Source: an uncultured Lachnospiraceae bacterium (lineage in GTDB: Bacteria > Bacillota > Clostridia > Lachnospirales > Lachnospiraceae). From it: 5,841 bases of DNA. Below the pieces are notes generated by a model. That model ran no database searches, was not told the DNA's origin, and saw nothing but the letters and a program-made list of their open reading frames with translations. The translations under genes were made by a program, and so were the position numbers. This document shows positions 1 to 5,373 of this stretch, in pieces; position 1 is the stretch's first letter, and each line of letters opens with the position of its first letter. Location of the stretch: assembly GCA_946623295.1 (NCBI GenBank), contig CAMOQY010000100.1, positions 1-5,841 of the forward strand, read 5' to 3'.

Positions 1-1113
1 AAGCTTATAGGGCGCGAGCATTATTATATGACACACGTGTCGGAAGAAAAGCCGGAGGAGATCCTTCAGGAATTTGTAAAGCAGTTTTATGCGGGAACGC
101 CTTTCCTGCCGCGGGAGCTGTTTCTTGAGACGGAGCCCGAAGAAGCCGAACTCATCGGCAGCTGGCTTACGGGCAAGGCCGGCCACAAGGTCAGTCTGAT
201 CGTGCCGCAGCGCGGGGACAAGCACAGGCTCATGCAGCTTGCTTCAGACAACGCCAAGATCCTTCTTTCAAAATCCAAGGAGGAGGAAAAGCGCAAGGAA
301 GCACGTACTATCGGCGCCGTGCGCGAGCTGGGCGACATCCTCGGAATACCGGGACTGCGCCGTATCGAAGCATACGATATTTCAAATATAAGCGGATTTC
401 AGTCTGTCGGCTCCATGGTGGTTTTTGAAAACGGCGAGCCGAGAAAGAACGCATACAGAAAATTCAGGATAAAGAGCGTAGAGGGACCGAACGATTATGC
501 GTCGCTCTACGAGGTCATATACAGACGTTTCGCGCACGGCCTCGAGGAGATGAGATTGCTTGGACAGACGGATCTGCCCGGAGAAAAGCAGGCCGGAATT
601 GCCGGATCGGACGATACCCGCGCAGCTGCCGCACCCGAAAACCGCCGCACGAATGGGTTTTCTGTTTTCCCGGACGTTATACTTATGGACGGAGGCAAGG
701 GCCAGGTGCATGTGGCGCAGGAAGCTCTGGCAGCGCTTGGCGTGGATATCCCGGTCTGCGGCATGGTCAAAGACGACAACCACCGCACCCGCGGTCTGTA
801 TTACAATGACGTGGAGCTGCCGATCGACCGGCACGGCGAGCTTTTCCATATGATCACGCGGATCCAGGACGAGGCTCACCGCTTTGCGATCACTTTCCAC
901 CGCTCGCTGCGCGGCAAAGATCAGGTCCATTCGATCCTTGACGATATCGACGGTATCGGTCCGGCCCGCCGCAAGGCGCTGATGCGGACTTTCCCCTCGC
1001 TTGAGCAGATAAAAGCCGCTACCGTGGACGAGCTGTCAGCCATCCCCGAGATGAACCGCCCCGCCGCGCGCGTGGTCTACGCATTCTTCCATGACGGAGA
1101 GATAGTAGAGTAG
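1..1113 (+). CDS. uvrC: UvrC, excinuclease ABC subunit C (5'-truncated by window edge)
   Basis: UvrC is the nuclease of UvrABC nucleotide excision repair. It docks on UvrB at a lesion and cuts the strand on both sides. The frame is open from base 1, so the ATG at 28 is an internal Met and not the start. About 370 residues are visible of a family length near 600. The GIY-YIG nuclease and UVR domains lie upstream of the window. What remains is the RNase H-like 5'-incision domain, with family signatures AYDISN (Asp at window codon 126), LMDGGKGQ (Asp 230), KDDNHRTRG (Asp 258/259) and DEAHRFAI (His 293), all matching expected catalytic positions. Tandem HhH DNA-binding motifs close the protein at about bases 940-1090. 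A hydrophilic stretch of about 35 residues (around bases 555-665) sits between EVIYRRF and the LMDGG motif and is longer than in compact homologues. The gene ends one base before the convergent hydrolase gene, with no obvious terminator between them. Confidence 0.97.
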   Translation, partial: KLIGREHYYMTHVSEEKPEEILQEFVKQFYAGTPFLPRELFLETEPEEAELIGSWLTGKAGHKVSLIVPQRGDKHRLMQLASDNAKILLSKSKEEEKRKEARTIGAVRELGDILGIPGLRRIEAYDISNISGFQSVGSMVVFENGEPRKNAYRKFRIKSVEGPNDYASLYEVIYRRFAHGLEEMRLLGQTDLPGEKQAGIAGSDDTRAAAAPENRRTNGFSVFPDVILMDGGKGQVHVAQEALAALGVDIPVCGMVKDDNHRTRGLYYNDVELPIDRHGELFHMITRIQDEAHRFAITFHRSLRGKDQVHSILDDIDGIGPARRKALMRTFPSLEQIKAATVDELSAIPEMNRPAARVVYAFFHDGEIVE

Positions 1114-1114
1114 G

Positions 1115-2395
1115 TTATTCCAGCACTTTGCGGATGTTTTGCACTGATCCGCGTACGACATATCCGTCGGCGCCGTCGCAGTAGTCCTGTACGTGACGGA
1201 TCTGATAGCGCCCGACCTCGTAGCCTCCGCGGCAGATGGCGTCGTATGTCACAAAGTATCCTTCGCTGCCGTTTGTGCAGGCGAGGGAGAGCACTTCTTT
1301 GTCTTCTATGATGCGGTCGATCCGAAGGCCGACCTCGGAGAACATTTCAAAGGGAAAAGAAACGAATACTATATCGCCGAGTGCGATTATCCTTTGGCGC
1401 AGCACGTGCTCTTTGAGCTCGGGCTCGCCTTTTTTATATGATTCGATTATTTTTCTGAAATGTGCGGCGGTCTTTACCGCGGTGCGGCCGGCCGCGTCCT
1501 TTACAAGCTCATACTGAGCCTCCGCCTCCCGCAGAGGGATACGCTGCTTTACCGGGATACACAGATCGCAGGCTGCGGCACATAGCTTTTCGTCTCCGTA
1601 GCTGTCTATACGCTGCTGAATCCTGATCGCATCGCGCGCGGCCAGAGCACCGTGTTCATAGACAAAACTCAGGTCGCCGGTAGTCTTTCCATTGGAAAGC
1701 CTCGGCCCCACGTCGCCTTCCGGTCCGTTAAAAAAGGCCGTGATGCCGCCCGTCGTTCTCTCAAGCGCGTCGATCATGACGCCCGCCCAGTCTCGGGAGA
1801 TCTCGTGATTCTTGCCCGCGGCGGTGCAGTGCGCCCCGTAGTGGATCATGTTTGCGAGGATAGTTCCGTCTTCCCTCATGAATGAGAGCACGGTCATCTT
1901 AGGATTGAAGCATCCCCACGGATTCTGTCCCAGGATAACTCTGTCGTCCTCCGTCAGCTCGCGGCGGTTTATACCGATGAAACTGTCGGCACGTTTTGCG
2001 CCCATCCTGACAGGCTGCGCCGCGCCCACAGCTTCCTCCGCTGCGGAAAACAGCGCGGGGATGAGAACGCTGTCAACATATTCTTTATCGTAATCCTCAC
2101 TGACAGTATCGGGTCCGGAGTGTGTATGGGTCGCGCAGAGCATACAGCAGCCGGACGGCACTCCAAAGCGCTCTTCCAGCCTGTCGATCAGACCCTCCGC
2201 GAGTTTTGTGTTTATCAGGCACAGAGTCATGCTTACCATGAGCGCTTTTGTGCTTCCCTGCTCAAAATAAAAGGCGGTGAGCGTCAGATCGTCGTTGATG
2301 CACTCTGAGATCACGCCCTTGCCGTAACCGTAGAGTTCTCCGCCAATGCAGGGCGTGATGATCTTACGGCTGACGCCGAGTTTCAGTTTGTACAT
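1115..2395 (-). CDS. Neutral/alkaline ceramidase N-terminal domain hydrolase, cytoplasmic
   Basis: This 426-aa protein belongs to the neutral/alkaline non-lysosomal ceramidase family (Pfam Ceramidase_alk type), whose characterised members are zinc amidases cleaving the N-acyl bond of ceramide. Visible signatures are GVSRKIITP near the N-terminus (family GxxRxDITP), ATHTHSGPD with His90 and His92, NMIHYGAHCT with His188, FFNGPEGDVGPR at 222-232, FPFE with Glu350, and TNGSEGY with Tyr380 followed by GGYE. These fit the known zinc ligands (two His, a Glu and a Tyr). There is no signal peptide and no C-terminal Ig-like domain, unlike the secreted enzymes of about 650 aa. About 14 cysteines also suit a cytoplasmic enzyme of an anaerobe. 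The start is the ATG at 2395, which has GGAGGT five bases upstream. A GTG 12 codons earlier (2431) lies upstream of the predicted transcription start and is rejected. The gene stands alone, convergent with uvrC and divergent from hprK. The true substrate is unknown; ceramide is doubtful. Confidence 0.88.
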   Translation of the reverse strand: MYKLKLGVSRKIITPCIGGELYGYGKGVISECINDDLTLTAFYFEQGSTKALMVSMTLCLINTKLAEGLIDRLEERFGVPSGCCMLCATHTHSGPDTVSEDYDKEYVDSVLIPALFSAAEEAVGAAQPVRMGAKRADSFIGINRRELTEDDRVILGQNPWGCFNPKMTVLSFMREDGTILANMIHYGAHCTAAGKNHEISRDWAGVMIDALERTTGGITAFFNGPEGDVGPRLSNGKTTGDLSFVYEHGALAARDAIRIQQRIDSYGDEKLCAAACDLCIPVKQRIPLREAEAQYELVKDAAGRTAVKTAAHFRKIIESYKKGEPELKEHVLRQRIIALGDIVFVSFPFEMFSEVGLRIDRIIEDKEVLSLACTNGSEGYFVTYDAICRGGYEVGRYQIRHVQDYCDGADGYVVRGSVQNIRKVLE

Positions 2396-2400
2396 AAGGC

Positions 2401-2406
2401 ACCTCC
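2401..2406 (-). promoter_or_regulatory. Ribosome binding site of the ceramidase-like gene
   Basis: On the minus strand this reads GGAGGT, a near-perfect Shine-Dalgarno sequence, five bases before the ATG at 2395. It decides the start in favour of the ATG over the in-frame GTG at 2431. Confidence 0.85.
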
Positions 2407-2414
2407 GTATCGGT

Positions 2415-2423
2415 ATTATAGCA
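2415..2423 (-). promoter_or_regulatory. Extended -10 promoter of the ceramidase-like gene
   Basis: The minus strand reads TGCTATAAT, a perfect -10 hexamer preceded by the TGn extended -10 motif. The -35 region (about 2438-2443) has no good match to TTGACA, which is usual for extended -10 promoters. Initiation about seven bases downstream (near 2408) would leave a leader of only about 12 bases, just enough for the ribosome binding site. Confidence 0.65.
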
Positions 2424-2475
2424 CTTTTCACAGAGCGGAGGGATATCCAAAGGAAAGGAATACGTATTAAAGCAA

Positions 2476-2526
2476 CGCCGCATTACCGGTTTTGACCCGG
2501 GTGAGCGCGGCGCCGCGGATATCCGC
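2476..2526. promoter_or_regulatory. GC-rich palindromic block between divergent promoters (possible operator)
   Basis: Two perfect 12-bp palindromes overlap by three bases: CGCGGCGCCGCG at 2506-2517 and GCGGATATCCGC at 2515-2526. A further inverted repeat pairs CGCCGC at 2476-2481 with GCGGCG at 2507-2512. Inside it, ACCGG at 2485-2489 can pair with 2497-2502 if one G is bulged. The block lies upstream of both predicted start sites, so it should not be in either transcript. It ends 20 bases before the hprK -35 box, a suitable place for a regulator. The core GGATATCC also occurs at 2441-2448, over the -35 region of the minus-strand promoter. The binding protein is unknown and operator function is an inference. 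Confidence 0.4.
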
Positions 2527-2546
2527 ATAGAAGTTGGCGCGGAATC

Positions 2547-2575
2547 TTGAATAAAAGTCAGTTTGCCCATATAAT
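2547..2575 (+). promoter_or_regulatory. Sigma-A type promoter of hprK
   Basis: TTGAAT at 2547-2552 (4 of 6 matches to the -35 consensus) is followed, after the ideal 17 bases, by a perfect TATAAT at 2570-2575. Transcription would begin near 2582, giving a leader of about 24 bases that contains AAGGAGA at 2594-2600. It probably drives the hprK-murB-whiA unit, since no comparable promoter is seen before murB or whiA. Confidence 0.75.
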
Positions 2576-2605
2576 TAAAAGGATTTAACCTGCAAGGAGA
2601 ATACT

Positions 2606-3541
2606 ATGGACGAGAGGATCACTGTAGAGCAGATCGCGCGCGAAATGAAGCTGGAGGACCTCACTCCCGAGGTCAGCGCTGATATAGAGATCATTGACAG
2701 CGACATCAACAGGCCCGCGCTGCAGCTGGCGGGTTTTTATGACTATTTCAACAGCCGCCGCGTGCAGATAGTCGGAAATGTTGAAAACGCCTACCTCGAA
2801 TCGCTTGGGGCGGAGGCTGCGCATGAAAAACTCGAGACGTTGTTTTCGCGGGGGATACCGTGTCTTATCTATTGCCGCCGTCATCGCCCGGATGATTATA
2901 CGGTCGGGCTTGCGGTAAAGCACGGCGTGAACCTCTACGTGACCGACGAGCGCACCAGCGAGATGTCTGAAAAAATCATCCACTATCTGAAAAAACGCAT
3001 GGCTCCGAGTATTACGATCCACGGTGTTCTGATCGACGTGTTCGGCGAAGGCGTCCTGATCACCGGCGAAAGCGGTATAGGCAAAAGCGAAGCCGCGCTG
3101 GAGCTGATAAAGCGCGGGCACAGGCTTGTGGCGGACGACGCGGTCGAAATACGCAAATACGATGACGAAACTCTGATAGGCAGCGCGCCTGAAATAACAA
3201 AGGATTTTATTGAGCTGCGCGGTGTCGGAGTGATCGATGTCAAGTCGCTTTTCGGCCTGGAATGCGTAAAAAACGAGCAGCAGATCGATTTTGTCATCCA
3301 CGTTGAGGACTGGAACAAAGAAAAAGAGTACGACCGGCTCGGCAATGGCGATGAGTATATTAATTATCTGGGAAACAGAGTTACAAAGTACTCGCTGCCG
3401 CTGAGGCCCGGCCGCAACCTCGCCGTGATAGTTGAGGCCGTTGCGGTCAACTACAGGCAGCGCTCACTCGGCTATAATGCGGTGGACGAGCTGTACCGCC
3501 GCGTGCAGGCCAACCTCGCAAAGAATCAGGCTAAAATATGA
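2606..3541 (+). CDS. hprK: HPr kinase/phosphorylase
   Basis: HprK is the cytoplasmic sensor enzyme of carbon catabolite repression in Gram-positive bacteria. It phosphorylates Ser46 of the PTS protein HPr when glycolytic intermediates are high and removes the phosphate when they are low; P-Ser-HPr then acts with CcpA. The 311-aa length is normal. The N-terminal domain spans about residues 1-130. The kinase domain shows ITIHG with His139, the Walker A loop GESGIGKS at 154-161, VADDAV with Asp177 and Asp178, and the family signature ELRGVGVIDV at 203-212. The C-terminal loop LPLRPGRN (264-271) has Arg where many homologues have Lys. The ATG has AAGGAGA six to seven bases upstream and a strong promoter in front. 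murB follows after 57 bases, which contain only a weak hairpin (GATCTC at 3540-3545 with GAGATC at 3556-3561). All key residues appear present, so the enzyme should be active. Confidence 0.97.
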   Translation: MDERITVEQIAREMKLEDLTPEVSADIEIIDSDINRPALQLAGFYDYFNSRRVQIVGNVENAYLESLGAEAAHEKLETLFSRGIPCLIYCRRHRPDDYTVGLAVKHGVNLYVTDERTSEMSEKIIHYLKKRMAPSITIHGVLIDVFGEGVLITGESGIGKSEAALELIKRGHRLVADDAVEIRKYDDETLIGSAPEITKDFIELRGVGVIDVKSLFGLECVKNEQQIDFVIHVEDWNKEKEYDRLGNGDEYINYLGNRVTKYSLPLRPGRNLAVIVEAVAVNYRQRSLGYNAVDELYRRVQANLAKNQAKI

Positions 3542-3598
3542 TCTCGTGAGCAAAAGAGATCCGGATTTAAAGACAGGAGCGCAGGCAAGCGAAAAGAC

Positions 3599-4510
3599 AT
3601 GATGTTGACTGCCGGTGATCTGAAAAAAATCGCGCCCGGCGCGATAATAAAAGAAAACGAACCAATGTCGGAGCATACCACGTTTAAGGTGGGAGGCCCC
3701 GCCAGGATATTCGTCATGCCGACCGGCGAGACAGAGGTCGAGCTGCTGACGCGCGCCTGCCGCAAGGCGCATGAGGCTTTTGAAGTCATCGGGCGCGGCA
3801 GCAATCTGCTCGTAAGCGACCGGGGATATAACGGTGTGATCATCTGCATCGGAGAGGGATTCGGCCGCATCATCACGATGAAGGAAGGTATCGAGGCGGA
3901 GGCCGGCGCGGGCCTTATCGCGGTCAGCACGGCTGCCAGAAAAGCATCCTTTACAGGCCTTGAATTTGCCTGCGGCATCCCGGGAAGTCTCGGCGGCGCG
4001 ATCGCAATGAACGCAGGAGCTTACGGCGGCGAGATGAAGGATGTCGTGAAGTGGGTGAAGGTCCTGGACCGGGAAGGCCGCATCCGCCAGATCCCGGGAA
4101 GCGCGATGAATTTCCGTTACCGCGGAAGCAGGGTATTTGATGAGGGTATGATCGTACTTTCCGCGTTTCTTGATCTTTTCCACGGCAACAAAAAAGAAAT
4201 AGAACTGCGCGTGAACGAGCTTCTGGCTGCGCGCCGTGAAAAACAGCCTCTGGAATACCCCAGCGCCGGCAGCACATTCAAACGGCCTGAGGGATATTAC
4301 GCGGGCGCGCTGATAGAGCAGGCAGGACTGAAGGGCTTTACCGTCGGAGGCGCGCAGGTTTCCGAAAAGCACGCAGGCTTTGTGATAAACCGCGGCGGCG
4401 CGAGCGCTGATGACATCATGCGGCTCTGCCGCGCCGTGCAGGAACGGGTGTACGAAAACTCCGGCGTCAGACTTGAGATGGAAGTCAGAACGCTTGGCGA
4501 ATTTGATTGA
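3599..4510 (+). CDS. murB: UDP-N-acetylenolpyruvoylglucosamine reductase (MurB, type II)
   Basis: MurB is a cytoplasmic FAD enzyme that uses NADPH to reduce UDP-GlcNAc-enolpyruvate to UDP-MurNAc, the second committed step of peptidoglycan precursor synthesis. The 303-aa length is typical. Visible motifs are HTTFKVGGPA (26-35), the FAD-binding GRGSNLLVSD (65-74), GIPGSLGGAIAMNAGAYG (126-143), YRGS with Arg174, YPSAGSTFKRP with the catalytic Ser225, and LEMEVR with Glu295. The YPSAGSTFKRP form and lack of a tyrosine loop fit the type II enzymes of Gram-positive bacteria. The start is one of two adjacent ATGs, 3599 or 3602. Neither has a well-placed Shine-Dalgarno; the best candidate, AGGAG at 3575-3579, is 19 bases upstream. 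The later ATG at 3665 would remove conserved N-terminal sequence. The gene sits 57 bases after hprK and is probably co-transcribed with it. Confidence 0.96.
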   Translation: MMLTAGDLKKIAPGAIIKENEPMSEHTTFKVGGPARIFVMPTGETEVELLTRACRKAHEAFEVIGRGSNLLVSDRGYNGVIICIGEGFGRIITMKEGIEAEAGAGLIAVSTAARKASFTGLEFACGIPGSLGGAIAMNAGAYGGEMKDVVKWVKVLDREGRIRQIPGSAMNFRYRGSRVFDEGMIVLSAFLDLFHGNKKEIELRVNELLAARREKQPLEYPSAGSTFKRPEGYYAGALIEQAGLKGFTVGGAQVSEKHAGFVINRGGASADDIMRLCRAVQERVYENSGVRLEMEVRTLGEFD

Positions 4511-4526
4511 CGGGAGCGCTCCGTCA
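4508..4526 (+). other. Short inverted repeat at the murB stop codon
   Basis: TGACGG at 4508-4513, which includes the murB stop codon, is the exact complement of CCGTCA at 4521-4526, with a 7-base loop. No U-tract follows, so this is not a standard intrinsic terminator. It could be an RNA stability or processing hairpin between murB and whiA, or chance. Confidence 0.3.
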
Positions 4527-4546
4527 TAGAGCAAAATGCTTTAAAG

Positions 4547-4630
4547 CGGCGTAGCTGCTGAGACGCATGCAGACTGCATAGCGGCGGATCGAACGAAACA
4601 CGGTCGGGCTCGGAGCGACGGAGCTGCTGA
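4547..4630 (+). repeat. Imperfect 15-bp direct repeat in the murB-whiA spacer
   Basis: CGGCGTAGCTGCTGA at 4547-4561 recurs as CGACGGAGCTGCTGA at 4616-4630, with 13 of 15 bases equal and 69 bases between starts. The surrounding bases are not repeated. A small hairpin, ATGCA-GAC-TGCAT, lies between the copies at 4567-4579. The 9-base core AGCTGCTGA also occurs within murB at 3741-3749, which weakens the case for a special element. The rest of the 143-base spacer (4511-4653) is broken by stops and shows no recognisable gene. Confidence 0.3.
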
Positions 4631-4653
4631 CTCGGATTTATAAGAAATACGAT

Positions 4654-5322
4654 ATGTCTTTTTCAGGAGATGTAAAAAAAGAACTGGAAGAAAGAGCGCG
4701 CCGCGCACACGATAGCGATCATGTGAGCGCCGGTCTGATCGGAGCCGCGCCCGAGACCCCTGCAGGACAGAAAGCCTGGCTGCGGGGCGTTTTTCTGTGC
4801 TGCGGAAGCATCAGCGATCCTCAAAAATCCTACCATCTGGACATGACGCTTGACGATATGCAACAGGCTGAGGCGGTAAGGGATGTGATGCAGGGCTTTG
4901 GCATAGAAGCGCGTATTTCGTCCAGAAAAGGAAAATCCGTAGTATATCTTAAGGACGGAGACGGCATTGCGGATATGCTGGGGCTGCTTGGAGCGACAAA
5001 GGCGCTGCTCGAGATGGAAAACGTCCGCGTCCTGCGCGATATCAGCGGAAGCGTGAACCGGCAGGTGAACTGCGAGACCGCCAACCTGAAAAAAACCGTC
5101 GATGCGGGGATGGAGCAGATCCGTCAGATCGAGCTGATAAAGAAAAACAAACGCTTTTCCTCTCTGCCTGAGGATCTGAAAAAAACCGCCGAGCTCCGGC
5201 TTGCAAACCCGGACCTGACGATAGCTCAGATCGGTCAGCTTCTGGAGCCGCCTATCGGAAAGTCGGGCATCTACCATCGCTTTGAGCGGATCAGGCAGAT
5301 AGCTGAGGAGCTCGGGAAATAG
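4654..5322 (+). CDS. whiA: WhiA-like DNA-binding regulator lacking most of the N-terminal domain
   Basis: WhiA is a conserved Gram-positive DNA-binding protein, a sporulation regulator in actinobacteria and a chromosome-segregation/division factor in Bacillus. It has two LAGLIDADG-like repeats and a C-terminal HTH. This product is 222 aa against about 315 usual. It begins with the family start MSFSGDVKKEL, but after about 29 poorly conserved residues goes straight to AWLRGVFLCCGSISDP (41-56), which in normal WhiA lies near residue 130. About 90 residues of the WhiA_N region are therefore absent. The second LAGLIDADG-like domain (about 40-130) and the HTH domain are well kept, including VNRQVNCETANL (134-145), LPEDLKKTAELRL (171-183) and PPIGKSGIYHRF (199-210). 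No stop or frameshift is seen. The ATG has only a weak purine run (AAGAAA) upstream and no clear Shine-Dalgarno. It is 143 bases after murB and 17 before the terminator. It could be a working short variant or a gene in decay. Confidence 0.88.
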   Translation: MSFSGDVKKELEERARRAHDSDHVSAGLIGAAPETPAGQKAWLRGVFLCCGSISDPQKSYHLDMTLDDMQQAEAVRDVMQGFGIEARISSRKGKSVVYLKDGDGIADMLGLLGATKALLEMENVRVLRDISGSVNRQVNCETANLKKTVDAGMEQIRQIELIKKNKRFSSLPEDLKKTAELRLANPDLTIAQIGQLLEPPIGKSGIYHRFERIRQIAEELGK

Positions 5323-5339
5323 ATTGCCGTATCAGTGAA

Positions 5340-5373
5340 AAGCTCACCCCTTGACCCGGGGTGAGCTTCTTTT
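5340..5373 (+). terminator. Strong rho-independent terminator after whiA, probably bidirectional
   Basis: AAGCTCACCCC at 5340-5350 pairs perfectly with GGGGTGAGCTT at 5358-5368, an 11-bp stem with the 7-base loop TTGACCC, followed by CTTTT. On the minus strand the same stem is followed by TTCAC after its own TT, giving a four-T run, and it begins three bases past the stop codon of the convergent UPF0371 gene. It can therefore serve both genes, better in the whiA direction. Confidence 0.92.

Noticed and set aside
1..6. HindIII site (AAGCTT) exactly at the window start, considered as a cloning junction
   Set aside because: The uvrC frame reads through it and there is no vector sequence. It may reflect how the fragment was made, but nothing in the window tests this.
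382..930. Minus-strand open frame (182 codons) opposite uvrC
   Set aside because: It is antisense to conserved UvrC catalytic motifs and has no recognisable product.
1130..1152. GCGGAT/ATCCGC inverted repeat near the uvrC stop, considered as a terminator
   Set aside because: The stem is only 6 bp with an 11-base loop, there is no U-tract, and it lies within the coding end of the convergent hydrolase gene.
2396..2431. Upstream GTG start adding 12 residues to the ceramidase-like protein
   Set aside because: The GTG precedes the extended -10 element and predicted transcription start, and the ATG at 2395 has a strong, well-spaced ribosome binding site.
2364..2570. Small 68-codon minus-strand frame across the intergenic region
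   Set aside because: It overlaps the hydrolase start in another frame and crosses both the palindromic block and the predicted promoter. It has no ribosome binding signal and no recognisable sequence.
2585..3301. Minus-strand open frame (238 codons) opposite hprK
   Set aside because: It is antisense to a clear HprK, runs through the hprK ribosome binding site, and shows no domain or promoter of its own.
3464..4534. Long minus-strand open frame (356 codons) opposite murB
   Set aside because: It lies wholly antisense to a well-recognised MurB, and its product is compositionally odd and matches no family I know. Long antisense frames are common in GC-rich coding sequence.
4582..4653. Upstream in-frame extension of whiA
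   Set aside because: The frame is open back to a TAG at 4579-4581 but contains no ATG, GTG or TTG, and the encoded residues do not resemble the WhiA N-terminal domain. MSFS at 4654 is the family start.
4663..5277. Minus-strand open frame (204 codons) opposite whiA
   Set aside because: It is a shadow of the conserved WhiA frame. Conservation of the WhiA motifs shows which strand is coding.
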